Positions 7,838-15,498 of a DNA stretch of 64,000 nucleotides are shown here, one piece after another. How positions within the stretch are numbered: the stretch's first letter is position 1; the number at the start of each line of letters is the position of its first letter. Position numbers and translations under genes: made by a program. This DNA comes from Patulibacter americanus DSM 16676 (lineage in GTDB: Bacteria; Actinomycetota; Thermoleophilia; Solirubrobacterales; Solirubrobacteraceae): the NCBI RefSeq assembly GCF_000420025.1, contig NZ_ATUD01000001.1:372001-436000 (forward strand), given 5' to 3'. Under the pieces are notes generated by a model, which was not told the DNA's origin, did no database searches, and was given only the letters and a program-made list of their open reading frames with translations.

Positions 7838-9007
7838 CTAGCGGGCGCGGGGAAGGCCGAGCACGCGCTCGGCGATGATGTTCTTCTGGATCTCGGTGGT
7901 GCCGCCCTCGATGGAGTTGCCCCGGGCGCGCAGCAGCTCGAAGCCCCACGAGTCCTCCATCGTCAGGGCGTCCGCGCCCACGACGTCGACGGCGAGCTGC
8001 ACGAGCAGCTGGTTCGTCTCGCTCCACAGCCACTTCGTCAGGGACCCCTCGGGGCCGGGCTGGCCGTACTGCTCGATCGCGGTCAAGCCCTTCCAGGCCA
8101 TGAGCCGCAGCGCCTCGGTGCGCACGTGCAGGTCGGCGAGGCGGTCGGCCACGATCGGGTCGTCGACCGAGCCGTTCCTCTTTGCCGCGGCGACGAGCTT
8201 GTCGAGCTGCTGGCGCAGGCGGACCTGGAGGAAGAACGCCAGGCCGGCGCGCTCGTTCATGAGCGTGGTGAGCGCGACCTTCCAGCCGTTGCCGACGCCG
8301 CCGACCACCATGGAGTTCGGGATCCGGGCGTCGTCGAGGAAGAGCTCGTTGAACTCCGGCGAGCCCGTGATCTGCACGAGCGGGCGGACGTCGACGGCGG
8401 CCTGCTCCATGTCGAGCACGAAGTACGTGAGACCCGCGTGCTTCTTCGCGCCCGCCGTGTCGTCCGTGCGGGCGACGAGCATGCACCACTTCGCGTACTG
8501 GGCACCCGAGGTCCAGACCTTCTGGCCCGTGACGAGCCAGTCCGACTCGGGGTCGTCCGGGTTCTCGCGCACCGCGCGCGTCTTCACGGCGCCGAAGTCC
8601 GAGCCGGCGTCGGGCTCGGAGAAGCCCTGGCACCACGTCTCGTCGGCCGACAGGATCGTGGGCAGCAGGCGGTCCTTCTGCGCGTCGTCGCCCCAGACCA
8701 TGAGGGTCGGGCCGGCGAGGAGGATGCCCAGCACGTCGGCGGGCAGCGGCGCGCCGGAGCGGCCGAGCTCCTCGAAGAAGATCGCGGTCTCGGAGAGCGT
8801 CGCGCCGCGGCCGCCGACCTCGGTCGGCCAGTGCACGCCGGCCCAGCGGCCGGCGTGGAGCGTGCGCTGCCACGCGCGGCGCCACTCCCACTGCTCGTCC
8901 TCGTCTCGGGGCTCGGGCGTCAGGGCGCCCTCCGGGCCGTGCTCGCGCAGCCAGGTGCGCAGCTCGTCGCGGAAGGCGAGCTGCTCAGGGGTGAAGGTCA
9001 GGTCCAC
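7838..9007 (-). CDS. Acyl-CoA dehydrogenase (first subunit)
   Basis: A 389-residue acyl-CoA dehydrogenase, full length. The FAD/substrate middle-domain motif GFSEPDAGSDFGAVKTRA is intact (about 130-148), the W-x-V-T-G-Q-K-V-W-T-S-G run follows, and the C-terminal EGGTTEIQKNIIAERVLGLPR motif marks the family. GTG 9007 has a GAGGAG ribosome site and gives the family's usual N terminus (LTFTPEQLAFRDELRTWL). Its start overlaps the end of the upstream TetR gene by 23 nt, and its stop is 11 nt from the next dehydrogenase, so regulator and two subunits form one operon. Substrate unknown. Confidence 0.9.
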   Translation of the reverse strand: MDLTFTPEQLAFRDELRTWLREHGPEGALTPEPRDEDEQWEWRRAWQRTLHAGRWAGVHWPTEVGGRGATLSETAIFFEELGRSGAPLPADVLGILLAGPTLMVWGDDAQKDRLLPTILSADETWCQGFSEPDAGSDFGAVKTRAVRENPDDPESDWLVTGQKVWTSGAQYAKWCMLVARTDDTAGAKKHAGLTYFVLDMEQAAVDVRPLVQITGSPEFNELFLDDARIPNSMVVGGVGNGWKVALTTLMNERAGLAFFLQVRLRQQLDKLVAAAKRNGSVDDPIVADRLADLHVRTEALRLMAWKGLTAIEQYGQPGPEGSLTKWLWSETNQLLVQLAVDVVGADALTMEDSWGFELLRARGNSIEGGTTEIQKNIIAERVLGLPRAR

Positions 9008-9755
9008 GGCGCTGCTCCTCGTCGTCGGTTCTCGGGGTGAAGGGGGTGGGCGTCGCGCCGGCGGCGGCCACGGCGGGCGACGCGGTGGCCGCCACGGGCG
9101 ACGTGGTCGCGGCGGCGGGCGGCACGTCCTCGCCCGCGCGCAGGAGCGCCACGGCGCACGCCACGAAGACGTCGGCCAGCTCGGGCAGCGCGGCGGTGCG
9201 GCCCGCGCGGACGCGCTCGGCGGCGAGCTGCTCCGTGCCGAAGCAGAGCAGGCGCAGGGCGTCCTGCGGCGGCTCCGGCAGCGACGGGTCCTCACGGCGG
9301 GCGTGCCGGAAGGTCGCCCGGTAGCGCTCGGCGTAGGCGGCGATGGTCGCGTCGCGGGCGGCGAGGGCCGCCGCGCCGGCGAGGGGCACCTCGAGGAGGT
9401 ACGCGCGGGCGAGGTCCGGATCCGCCGCCAGCGCGCCGAGGTAGGCCTCCATCCCGGTGCGCAGCTCCTCCCGCCAGCCCGAGGCGGCGGCGACGGCCGC
9501 GTCGATCCGGGCGGCGAGGACCTCGCCGTGGTGGCGGTAGCTCTGCACGAAGAGCTCCTCCTTGCCGGCGAACTCCGCGTAGAAGGTCGAGCGCGACACG
9601 CCGGCGGCCCGGACGACGTCGGCCACCGTCGTACGCGCGAAGCCCTCGCGCCCGACCACGCGGGCGGCGGCGTCGAGCAGGCGGACCCGCCCCGGGGCGG
9701 CCGCGGGGCCCGCCGCGAGCGCGGGGTGGTCGGCGAGGAGGGACCGGACGACGAT
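8985..9755 (-). CDS. TetR-family regulator of the acyl-CoA dehydrogenase operon; start codon unclear
   Basis: TetR-type repressor: HTH TTVADVVRAAGVSRSTFYAE followed by an alpha-helical ligand domain and an Ala/Pro/Thr-rich tail. The first conserved helix (RVRLLDAAARVVGREGF) is encoded upstream of the first ordinary start (GTG 9659), which would cut it off. The frame stays open back to a TAG at 9765-9767, and 9660-9764 contains no ATG, GTG or TTG in frame. An ATC at 9755 sits 6 nt after TAGGGT (minus strand 9767-9762), matching the leaderless geometry of other genes here; a CTG at 9680 is the other candidate. I extend to 9755 provisionally (256 residues). A perfect palindrome overlapping the -10 box is a likely auto-operator. 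Confidence 0.7.
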   Translation of the reverse strand: MVVRSLLADHPALAAGPAAAPGRVRLLDAAARVVGREGFARTTVADVVRAAGVSRSTFYAEFAGKEELFVQSYRHHGEVLAARIDAAVAAASGWREELRTGMEAYLGALAADPDLARAYLLEVPLAGAAALAARDATIAAYAERYRATFRHARREDPSLPEPPQDALRLLCFGTEQLAAERVRAGRTAALPELADVFVACAVALLRAGEDVPPAAATTSPVAATASPAVAAAGATPTPFTPRTDDEEQRRGPDLHP

Positions 9756-9757
9756 GG

Positions 9758-9776
9758 CCGTACCCTATGGGTACGG
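9758..9776. promoter_or_regulatory. Perfect palindrome, likely TetR operator
   Basis: Arms CCGTACCC (9758-9765) and GGGTACGG (9769-9776) are exact inverted copies around TAT. The site contains the -10 box TAGGGT of the leftward TetR/acyl-CoA dehydrogenase operon, the expected place for autorepression. Confidence 0.65.
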
Positions 9777-9893
9777 ACGGATACCCCGCAAGTACGGCTC
9801 CCGTCATCCACAGGTCGTACTCGCGTACACCCGGCCGCCACTCCGTGACCGACGCCGCACGCGAACCCGTGGCGATCGTGTGAACATGGCGTG

Positions 9894-10358
9894 ATGGTCG
9901 CCGACGCCCCCACGAACGACCTCCCGGCCCTCGCCGACGTGGAGCAGGCCCTCCGCGCGTCGTGGTCCATGGAGACCTCCGACGATCCCGAGGGGTGGAC
10001 ACCCGAGAATCCCGCGCTGGGCCAGTGCGCGGTCTCGGCGCTCGTCATCCGCGCGCTCTACGGCGGCGACATCGTCATCGCGACGGTGCTCGACCGGGAC
10101 GGCGAGCGCACGCCGGACGGCCACGCGTGGAACGTGCTGCCCTCGGGTGAGCAGGTGGACTTCGCGTTCGACCAGTTCCTCGACGGCGAGCAGCTCGGCC
10201 CCGAGATCGTCACGGAGCCCGTCATCGACGGTGATCCCCGCCGCGCGCACCTCCTGGCGGAGCGGGTCTCGCGTCTGCTCGGCGTGCCGATCGAGCTGCC
10301 CGAGCCGCCCTCCGCACCGGGGCAGGACGCCGTCGCGCCCGAGGGCCACTGGCGTTAG
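9894..10358 (+). CDS. YunG-like hypothetical protein
   Basis: A 154-residue soluble protein. The central segment W-T-P-E-N-P-A-L-G-Q-C-A-V-S-A-L-V (about 35-51), followed by a conserved HAWN-L-P-x-G segment (about 77-84), resembles the Bacillus YunG family, whose role is unknown; the Cys and His in these motifs suggest an NlpC/transglutaminase-like arrangement, but that is speculation. ATG 9894 is preferred because GAACAT (9882-9887) lies 6 nt before it; a GTG at 9891 is directly adjacent. Convergent with the ABC transporter gene, with only 3 nt between the stops. Confidence 0.65.
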   Translation: MVADAPTNDLPALADVEQALRASWSMETSDDPEGWTPENPALGQCAVSALVIRALYGGDIVIATVLDRDGERTPDGHAWNVLPSGEQVDFAFDQFLDGEQLGPEIVTEPVIDGDPRRAHLLAERVSRLLGVPIELPEPPSAPGQDAVAPEGHWR

Positions 10359-10361
10359 GCG

Positions 10362-12167
10362 CTAGGTGCGGGGCGCCGGCTGCACGCCGATCCGCAGCGC
10401 CTCGATGAACCCGCGGTAGAGCTCGTCGGCCTCGAGCAGCTCCGCGTGGGTGCCGCGCGCCCGCACCCGACCGGCGTCGAGCACGACGATCTCGTCGGCG
10501 TCGACGACCGTGGAGAGCCGGTGGGCGATCGTCAGCACCGCGCCGCGGCCCGCCCGGTCCTGGATGCAGCGGTGGATCGCCGCCTCCGTCAGCGCGTCGA
10601 CCTGGGCCGTCGCCTCGTCGAGCAGCAGCAGCTCCGGGGCGCCGAGGATCGCGCGGGCCAAGGCGATCCGCTGCCGCTGGCCGCCGGAGACCGAGGTGGC
10701 CGAGAGCGGCGTGTCGAGGCCGTCGGGCAGCTCGGCCACCAGGCCGTCGAGCTGGACCTCGGCGAGCACCCGGTGCAGGTCCTCGTCGCTCGTGCCCGGC
10801 TCGGAGAACGTCAGGTTCTCGCGGATCGTGCCCGGCACCACCGGGGACTCCTGCTCGACGTAGGCCATCCGACGCCGCACGTCGTCGTGGGTCAGCGCGG
10901 AGTACGGCACGCCGTCCAGCAGGATCTCGCCCGCCTGGGGCTCGAGGAACCGCAGCACGAGCGACATCACCGTCGTCTTGCCTGCGCCCGACGGGCCGAC
11001 CACGGCGACGTGGCCGCGCCGCGGGATCGTCAGGTCGACGCCCGAGACGGCGGGCGCGGCGTCCGGGCCGTAGGCCGCGGTCACGCCCCGCAGCCGCAGG
11101 ATCGGCCCGGTCCCGTCGTCGACGCCGGTCCGCGCGGGCGCCGGGACGAGGGCATGCTCCTCGACCTCGAGCGCCTCGACCTCGCGGATCCGCTCCGCCG
11201 CGGCGAACCCCGACTGCAGCGCCGTGATGTTCTGCGTCAGCTCCATGATCGGCCCCATCAGGCCGAACGCGTAGAGCAGAAACGCGATCAGGCTCGAGAC
11301 CTCCATCGTCCCCTCGCTCACGCGCCACGCGCCGAGGCCGAGGATCGTGATGATCGCGACCTGCAGGCCGCCCCAGGCGATCGTCCAGGCGATGGCCTCG
11401 CGGCGCACCGCCCGGATGCCGAACTCCGCGGAGATGTCGGCGTCCGCGCCGATGCGCGCGGCGATCCGGGCCTCCGCGCGGCTCGCCTTGACCGTGCGGA
11501 CCGCGCGCAGCGCCCCCTCGAGGGTGCCCCCGAGGTGCCCCACGTGCTCCTGCGCCTGCTGCTGCGCCCGGGCGATCCCCGGCATCAGGACGAGGAACAG
11601 CACGGTGACGATCGAGAGCGCGACGAACGTGGTGCTGAGCAGCACGAGGTCGAGCACCCCCATCAGGATCAGGCTGCCGACGAGCACCACCAGACCGTTG
11701 ACGATGCCGATGAGGCTGGAGGACGCGGCCTGCCGCAACAGCAGCGTGTCCGAGGTGACGCGCGTGACGAGCTCGCCCGCCGGCCGGGCCGTGATCGCCC
11801 CGATGCGCGCCCGCACGTAGCGGTCGACGATCGAGCGCCGGGCCTCGAGCACGATCTGCTCCCCGACCGTGCCGAGCACCACCCACTGGCCGAAGGACAG
11901 GCCGGCCCCGACGACGGTCATGGCGGCGAGCACGAGGACGGGCTGCAGCAGCGACCCCGAGGTCGCGAGCGCGTCGAGCACCCACTTCGTCACGAGCGGG
12001 CTGGCCAACGCCGTCGCCGACCCGCCGAGGGCCAGCAGGAACCCGAGCCCGAGCGCCCGGCGGTGGGGCACCGCGAAGCTCCAGAGCACCGCGAGACGGG
12101 GGAAGCGGCCGCCGGACCGCCCGCCGGAGCCCTCCTGAACCGCGGCGGCCTGCTGTGGAGCGCTCAT
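10362..12167 (-). CDS. ABC transporter, fused membrane and ATPase domains (exporter type)
   Basis: A 601-residue half-transporter that would work as a homodimer in the cytoplasmic membrane. Six membrane helices (about 35-320) form the exporter-type permease domain; the ATPase domain (about 350-590) has Walker A GPSGAGKT, Q-loop YVEQESPV, signature SVSGGQRQR, Walker B LLLLDEAT and H-loop TIAHRLS. ATG 12167 lies 7 nt after TACATT, a leaderless start. It is divergent from a TetR gene at 12223 across 55 bp that contain a near-perfect palindrome, so drug- or toxin-inducible export under TetR repression is likely. The substrate cannot be read from the sequence. Confidence 0.92.
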   Translation of the reverse strand: MSAPQQAAAVQEGSGGRSGGRFPRLAVLWSFAVPHRRALGLGFLLALGGSATALASPLVTKWVLDALATSGSLLQPVLVLAAMTVVGAGLSFGQWVVLGTVGEQIVLEARRSIVDRYVRARIGAITARPAGELVTRVTSDTLLLRQAASSSLIGIVNGLVVLVGSLILMGVLDLVLLSTTFVALSIVTVLFLVLMPGIARAQQQAQEHVGHLGGTLEGALRAVRTVKASRAEARIAARIGADADISAEFGIRAVRREAIAWTIAWGGLQVAIITILGLGAWRVSEGTMEVSSLIAFLLYAFGLMGPIMELTQNITALQSGFAAAERIREVEALEVEEHALVPAPARTGVDDGTGPILRLRGVTAAYGPDAAPAVSGVDLTIPRRGHVAVVGPSGAGKTTVMSLVLRFLEPQAGEILLDGVPYSALTHDDVRRRMAYVEQESPVVPGTIRENLTFSEPGTSDEDLHRVLAEVQLDGLVAELPDGLDTPLSATSVSGGQRQRIALARAILGAPELLLLDEATAQVDALTEAAIHRCIQDRAGRGAVLTIAHRLSTVVDADEIVVLDAGRVRARGTHAELLEADELYRGFIEALRIGVQPAPRT

Positions 12168-12174
12168 GGTCCGC

Positions 12175-12180
12175 AATGTA
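12175..12180 (-). promoter_or_regulatory. -10 box TACATT of the ABC exporter gene (leaderless)
   Basis: On the minus strand TACATT is followed by 7 nt and ATG 12167. The hexamer overlaps the left end of the 12177-12194 operator. Confidence 0.55.
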
Positions 12181-12194
12181 ACACCGGTGTCACA
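12177..12194. promoter_or_regulatory. Operator TGTAACACCGGTGTCACA between divergent ABC exporter and TetR genes
   Basis: An 18-bp inverted repeat with one mismatched pair (left TGTAACACC; right arm reads TGTGACACC on the other strand). It overlaps the -10 box of the exporter gene and the -35 region of the TetR gene, so one bound TetR dimer could shut both promoters. Confidence 0.75.
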
Positions 12195-12209
12195 TCCTGT
12201 GGGGGCGAG

Positions 12210-12215
12210 TACCAT
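12210..12215 (+). promoter_or_regulatory. -10 box TACCAT of the TetR gene at 12223 (leaderless)
   Basis: TACCAT, then 7 nt, then ATG 12223. It fixes the start at 12223 instead of the in-frame start at 12166, which would lie within the divergent gene. Confidence 0.55.
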
Positions 12216-12222
12216 CGTGGCG

Positions 12223-12786
12223 ATGACCACGACGGAGTCCGGGGCCCGCGCCCGCACGCGACGCGAGATCGTGTCCGCGGCGGTCGTGGCCCTCGCACAG
12301 GACCCCGGCGCGTCGCTCGCCGACGTCGCCGCCGCCGCGCAGGTCAGCCGGACGACGGTCCACCGCTACTTCGGCGAGCGTTCCGAGCTGCTCGCGGCGG
12401 TGACGGTCGCCGTGATGGACGAGATCCTTGCCGCCACCCGCCGGGCCGGGCTCGACCGCGGGCCCGCGCAGGACGCGCTCGCCCGGCTCTGCCGCGAGTA
12501 CTTCGAGCTCGGGCCCGCGCTGACGCTCCTCTTCTCCGGGATCGTCGAGATCCGGGAGGAGGACTGGGCGTGCATGGACGAGGACGCCGGGCGCGGGCTG
12601 TCCGACACCGTCGCGCGCGGGCAGGCGGACGGCAGCATCGGCGCCGACCTCACGAGCGCCTGGATCGAGCACCTGCTGTGGACGGTCCTCTACGCGGCCT
12701 GGAGCTTCGCGCGCGAGCGCGACGTCCCGCGGCACGAGGCCCTCGACCTCTGCCTGCTGAGCCTGCGCAAGGCGATCTCCCCCTAG
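12223..12786 (+). CDS. TetR-family regulator divergent from ABC exporter
   Basis: A 187-residue TetR repressor. HTH about 12-58 (ASLADVAAAAQVSRTTVHRY), then a helical ligand-binding domain (about 70-185). The ATG is set by the TACCAT-N7 leaderless promoter. The palindrome at 12177-12194 in the 55-bp gap to the exporter gene is the obvious binding site. By analogy with other divergent TetR/ABC pairs, it should repress export until a toxic ligand binds. The ligand is unknown. Its 3' neighbour is convergent (gap 12787-12875) and contains short GC-rich dyads only. Confidence 0.88.
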   Translation: MTTTESGARARTRREIVSAAVVALAQDPGASLADVAAAAQVSRTTVHRYFGERSELLAAVTVAVMDEILAATRRAGLDRGPAQDALARLCREYFELGPALTLLFSGIVEIREEDWACMDEDAGRGLSDTVARGQADGSIGADLTSAWIEHLLWTVLYAAWSFARERDVPRHEALDLCLLSLRKAISP

Positions 12787-12875
12787 GTCCCCGCTCCCCC
12801 CGCCCCGACGCGCCCACGCGCGAGGGCGGCAGACCGTTCCGAGAGAGGGGGGGGCGGCGCGGGGCCTGCGGGGGG

Positions 12876-13637
12876 TCAGCGCCAGCGGGCGAGCAGCTCG
12901 CGGGTGTGGTCCGCGAGGGCCGCCTGGAGCAGCGGCCCGTAGGTCACGCGGCCGACGCCGAGCCCCCGGAGCCGCTCGAGCGTGTGCTTCTCGGGGTGCG
13001 CGGTGATGTTGACGGGGACGGACAGGGCACCGACGACGGCGGCGATCAGGTCGTCGTCGTCCTGGATCCTGACGGGGTAGACCGTGTCGGCGCCGGCTGC
13101 GACGAGGGCCTGGAGCCGCGCGATCGCCTCGTCGAGTGCGCCCGCGCGGTCCTCGCCGGCGTGTGCGAACAGGTCGGTCCGCCCGTTGACGACGATCGGC
13201 ACGCTGGCGTCGTCCGCCGCGGCGCGGAGCCCGCCGACGTACGCCGCGTGCTCCTCCGTGGTGCGCAGCCGGCCGCCCTCGGAGTGCACCGTGTCCTCGA
13301 TGTTCAGGCCCGCGCCGCCGGCCTCGATCAGCCCGGCCATGAGCTCCGCGGGGTCGGCGCCGTAGCCGGCCTCGAGGTCGACGGAGACCGGGACGTCCAC
13401 GGCCGCGATGATCGGCCGGACGGCCGTGAGGACCTCGTCGAGCGTCTGGCCCTCGTGGTCCTCGGCGCCGCGCGACTCCGCGAGCGGGTGGCTGCCGATC
13501 GTGAGCGCGGAGAACCCGGCGTCGGCAGCGAGGCGGGCGGACCACGCGTCCCACACCGTGGGGAGGACGAGCGGTCGCTCGCCCCCGTGCAGGTCCTTCA
13601 GGCGCTGCGCGCGCCGGATCGTCTCGTCGTGGGCCAT
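12876..13637 (-). CDS. Isocitrate lyase/PEP mutase family protein
   Basis: A 253-residue TIM-barrel enzyme of the PEP mutase/isocitrate lyase superfamily. Visible motifs: LHGGERPLVLPTVWDAWSAR at the N terminus, ITIGS-type strand, VSVDLEAGYG (metal-binding Asp about 87) and GLNIEDT (Asp/Glu about 116). The lyase-specific KKCGH loop is missing, so a carboxy-phosphonate, oxaloacetate or 2-methylisocitrate-like C-C bond reaction is possible but the substrate is open. ATG 13637 has a clear GAGGAG site 6 nt upstream, and CAGACT (about 13666-13671 on the minus strand) fits a -10 box, so this gene is leadered. Upstream lies the hairpin cluster 13704-13830. Confidence 0.8.
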   Translation of the reverse strand: MAHDETIRRAQRLKDLHGGERPLVLPTVWDAWSARLAADAGFSALTIGSHPLAESRGAEDHEGQTLDEVLTAVRPIIAAVDVPVSVDLEAGYGADPAELMAGLIEAGGAGLNIEDTVHSEGGRLRTTEEHAAYVGGLRAAADDASVPIVVNGRTDLFAHAGEDRAGALDEAIARLQALVAAGADTVYPVRIQDDDDLIAAVVGALSVPVNITAHPEKHTLERLRGLGVGRVTYGPLLQAALADHTRELLARWR

Positions 13638-13703
13638 GGGGACTCCTCGGGGTGGGGTGCGGTCCCCAGTCTGTCACCGGGCCGCTTCGACCCCGGCCGC
13701 AGG

Positions 13704-13762
13704 GCCGCTGACCGGGCCGCCCGCCGCGTCCTCCCAGCGCGGCGGACGGCCGGGTCAGCGGC
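13704..13762. terminator. Long hairpin, 25-bp arms
   Basis: Arms 13704-13728 and 13738-13762 match at 23 of 25 positions around a 9-nt loop. It lies 79 bp past the stop of the ferritin-like gene and upstream of the PEP mutase-family gene, so it may insulate the two. No U-tract. Confidence 0.5.
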
Positions 13763-13804
13763 GCCGGGCCGGCGGGGCCGCCCCGGCGGCGCCGGGGCGA
13801 CGCC

Positions 13805-13830
13805 CGTCGGCCGGGAGTCCCCGGCCGACG
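13805..13830 (-). terminator. Terminator hairpin of the ferritin-like gene
   Basis: Perfect 11-bp arms CGTCGGCCGGG (13805-13815) and CCCGGCCGACG (13820-13830) around AGTC, starting 10 nt after the stop codon at 13841. A third smaller dyad lies between this and the longer hairpin at 13704-13762. Confidence 0.6.
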
Positions 13831-13840
13831 GAGCCCGCCC

Positions 13841-14614
13841 CTACGAGGGGCGCGGGGTGGCGACGGGCGAGCCCGTGCCGTTCTTGCGCGGATCGCCCGG
13901 GAACGTGAAGAACGCGCCCGGCGCGTCGGACTTCTCGCCGAAGCCGACGCCGAGCGCCTCGGTGGCCCGCAGGGCCGAGCGGGCGCTCTTCTGCTTGAAC
14001 GCCTCGAAGCCCCGGTTGTTCGGGACCTCCTTCGTCCCGTCGATCGTGTCGCGGGCGAAGCGGGCGAGCACACGGTGCTCGGCCTCGGTGCCCAGCGCCT
14101 CGGCGTACAGACGGGCACCCTTCGCGTCGCGATTGCGCGTCGCCTCGGTCACGCCTACGAGGTAGGCCGAGATCTCGACCTCCTCCTGCATCGCCACGGC
14201 GTTGAACAGCGCCGCGCCGCCGTCGAGGACCGCGCTGGGGATCCAGAACTTCGTCGTCAGCGGCCGTGCGCCGCGGCCCCGGAGCGCCTGAAGGTGGACG
14301 AACTCCGTGGTGTTCGCGGCCTTCACGACGTCCGCGAACTGCGCGGACGGGGTGCCCGGGGCGCGCTTGACGGCCTCGGTCAGGAGCGTGACGCCGAACG
14401 CCTCGAAGGTCGCGAGGACCGAGGCGATCGAGCTGCGGCTGGACGGCGCGGCCTGCGCCACGCCGGGAACGGCGAGGGCGGTGCCCGCGGCCACCAGGCC
14501 GCCGGCCTTGGCCATCAGCGCGCGCCGGCTCTGGCGGGCGGGGGAGTCCTCGAGGACCTGCTCCATGCTGTCGAGCAGGTCGGAGTCGGTACGCGTGTCG
14601 TGCGTGTGGGTCAT
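13841..14614 (-). CDS. Tat-exported ferritin-like domain protein
   Basis: A 257-residue protein with a long N-terminal region ending in a twin-arginine type signal (SRRALMAKAGG, then AAGTALAVPGVAQAAP; cleavage after about residue 57). The mature part has the acidic/His pattern of ferritin_2 (desiccation-related) proteins: TEFVHLQAL (about 103), MQEEVEISAYL (about 142) and GTEAEHRVLARF (about 175), which would supply Glu and His ligands for a di-iron site in a four-helix bundle. Location: outside the membrane. A GAAGGA ribosome site precedes ATG 14614. Role (iron or oxidative stress protection) is inferred from the family only. Monocistronic, followed by a strong hairpin. Confidence 0.75.
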   Translation of the reverse strand: MTHTHDTRTDSDLLDSMEQVLEDSPARQSRRALMAKAGGLVAAGTALAVPGVAQAAPSSRSSIASVLATFEAFGVTLLTEAVKRAPGTPSAQFADVVKAANTTEFVHLQALRGRGARPLTTKFWIPSAVLDGGAALFNAVAMQEEVEISAYLVGVTEATRNRDAKGARLYAEALGTEAEHRVLARFARDTIDGTKEVPNNRGFEAFKQKSARSALRATEALGVGFGEKSDAPGAFFTFPGDPRKNGTGSPVATPRPS

Positions 14615-14788
14615 GTCAGTCCTTCGGGTGTCCGACGGGGGTGTGGGGCCGTCGATACCCCCGGTAGGACGCAGGAAACGCGTGTCCAGGTTCTGTCTCG
14701 ATACTCGTGCGGACGGCGCTTCCGGAACCGGGGCGCGGCACCGTGACGGGCGGCGGTGGGCCGCCGCCGGGCCGCCGCCGGGCCGCGC

Positions 14789-15484
14789 CTACACGCCGAT
14801 CGCGCGGTGGTGGGCGTCGAGGCGGCGCTGGAAGTCGACCATCTCGCGCCGCGCCCCCATCGCCGCGGGCACCGCGCCGAACACGGGGATGGCGCGCAGG
14901 CCGCGGGAGCGCAGGCCGCGGGCGGAGAAGCGCTCGCGCAGGCCGGGCAGCTGGCGGGCGCGCCAGAGCAGGCGCAGGGTGCTCCACGGGGTCCACTTCG
15001 CCGGCACGTAGCCGCGGAGGGTCTGACCGCCGCGGACCACCAGCGCGTCGAGCAGGGAGCGTTCGCCTTCGCCGCGGGTGATCGTCGTCGCCTGCTCGGC
15101 GTCGTCGAGCAGCGCCCAGCCGATCAGCAGGTCGGCCGCGATCTCCTCGTTCGTGCGCTCGGGGGCGCGGGCCAGCGTGGCGGCCACGCCCGCGCGCGCC
15201 TGCTCCACGAGCCCCACGACCTCGGTCGGCAGCAGTCCCGGCGCGCCGAACGCGCCGGTCATCGCGGAGCGGATGAGCACGCGCTTGCGGGCGTGCCCGG
15301 CGGAGCGGTCGGCCTCGTCCTCCTGGCGCAGGATGCCGACGAGCGCGACGAGGACCTGCTCGGGCACGCGCGGCAGGCGGTCGGAGTTCGCCCGCGGCCG
15401 CCAGGCGGCGGAGGCCGACGCCGACGCCGCCGCGAGCGCGGCGACCTGGCGGGGCGAGAGGGGCAGGAGCGGATCGTCGGCCAT
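14789..15484 (-). CDS. Hypothetical protein, oxygenase-like context unclear
   Basis: A 231-residue soluble protein I do not recognise. N terminus LSPRQVAALAAASASASAAW is Ala-rich, followed by amphipathic helices; SRGLRAIPVFGAVPAAMGARREMVDFQRRLDAHHRAIG closes it. No signal peptide or clear catalytic motif. ATG 15484 lies 8 nt after TAGATT (minus strand 15498-15493), whose first three bases are the stop codon of the upstream TVP38 gene, so the two genes are translationally close (11 nt) but this one probably also has its own promoter. Downstream (14615-14788) I see no gene. Confidence 0.6.
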   Translation of the reverse strand: MADDPLLPLSPRQVAALAAASASASAAWRPRANSDRLPRVPEQVLVALVGILRQEDEADRSAGHARKRVLIRSAMTGAFGAPGLLPTEVVGLVEQARAGVAATLARAPERTNEEIAADLLIGWALLDDAEQATTITRGEGERSLLDALVVRGGQTLRGYVPAKWTPWSTLRLLWRARQLPGLRERFSARGLRSRGLRAIPVFGAVPAAMGARREMVDFQRRLDAHHRAIGV

Positions 15485-15492
15485 GGCCGCGC

Positions 15493-15498
15493 AATCTA
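15493..15498 (-). promoter_or_regulatory. -10 box TAGATT overlapping the TVP38 stop codon
   Basis: TAG (15498-15496) ends the TVP38-like gene and forms the first half of TAGATT, followed by 8 nt and ATG 15484. Confidence 0.45.
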
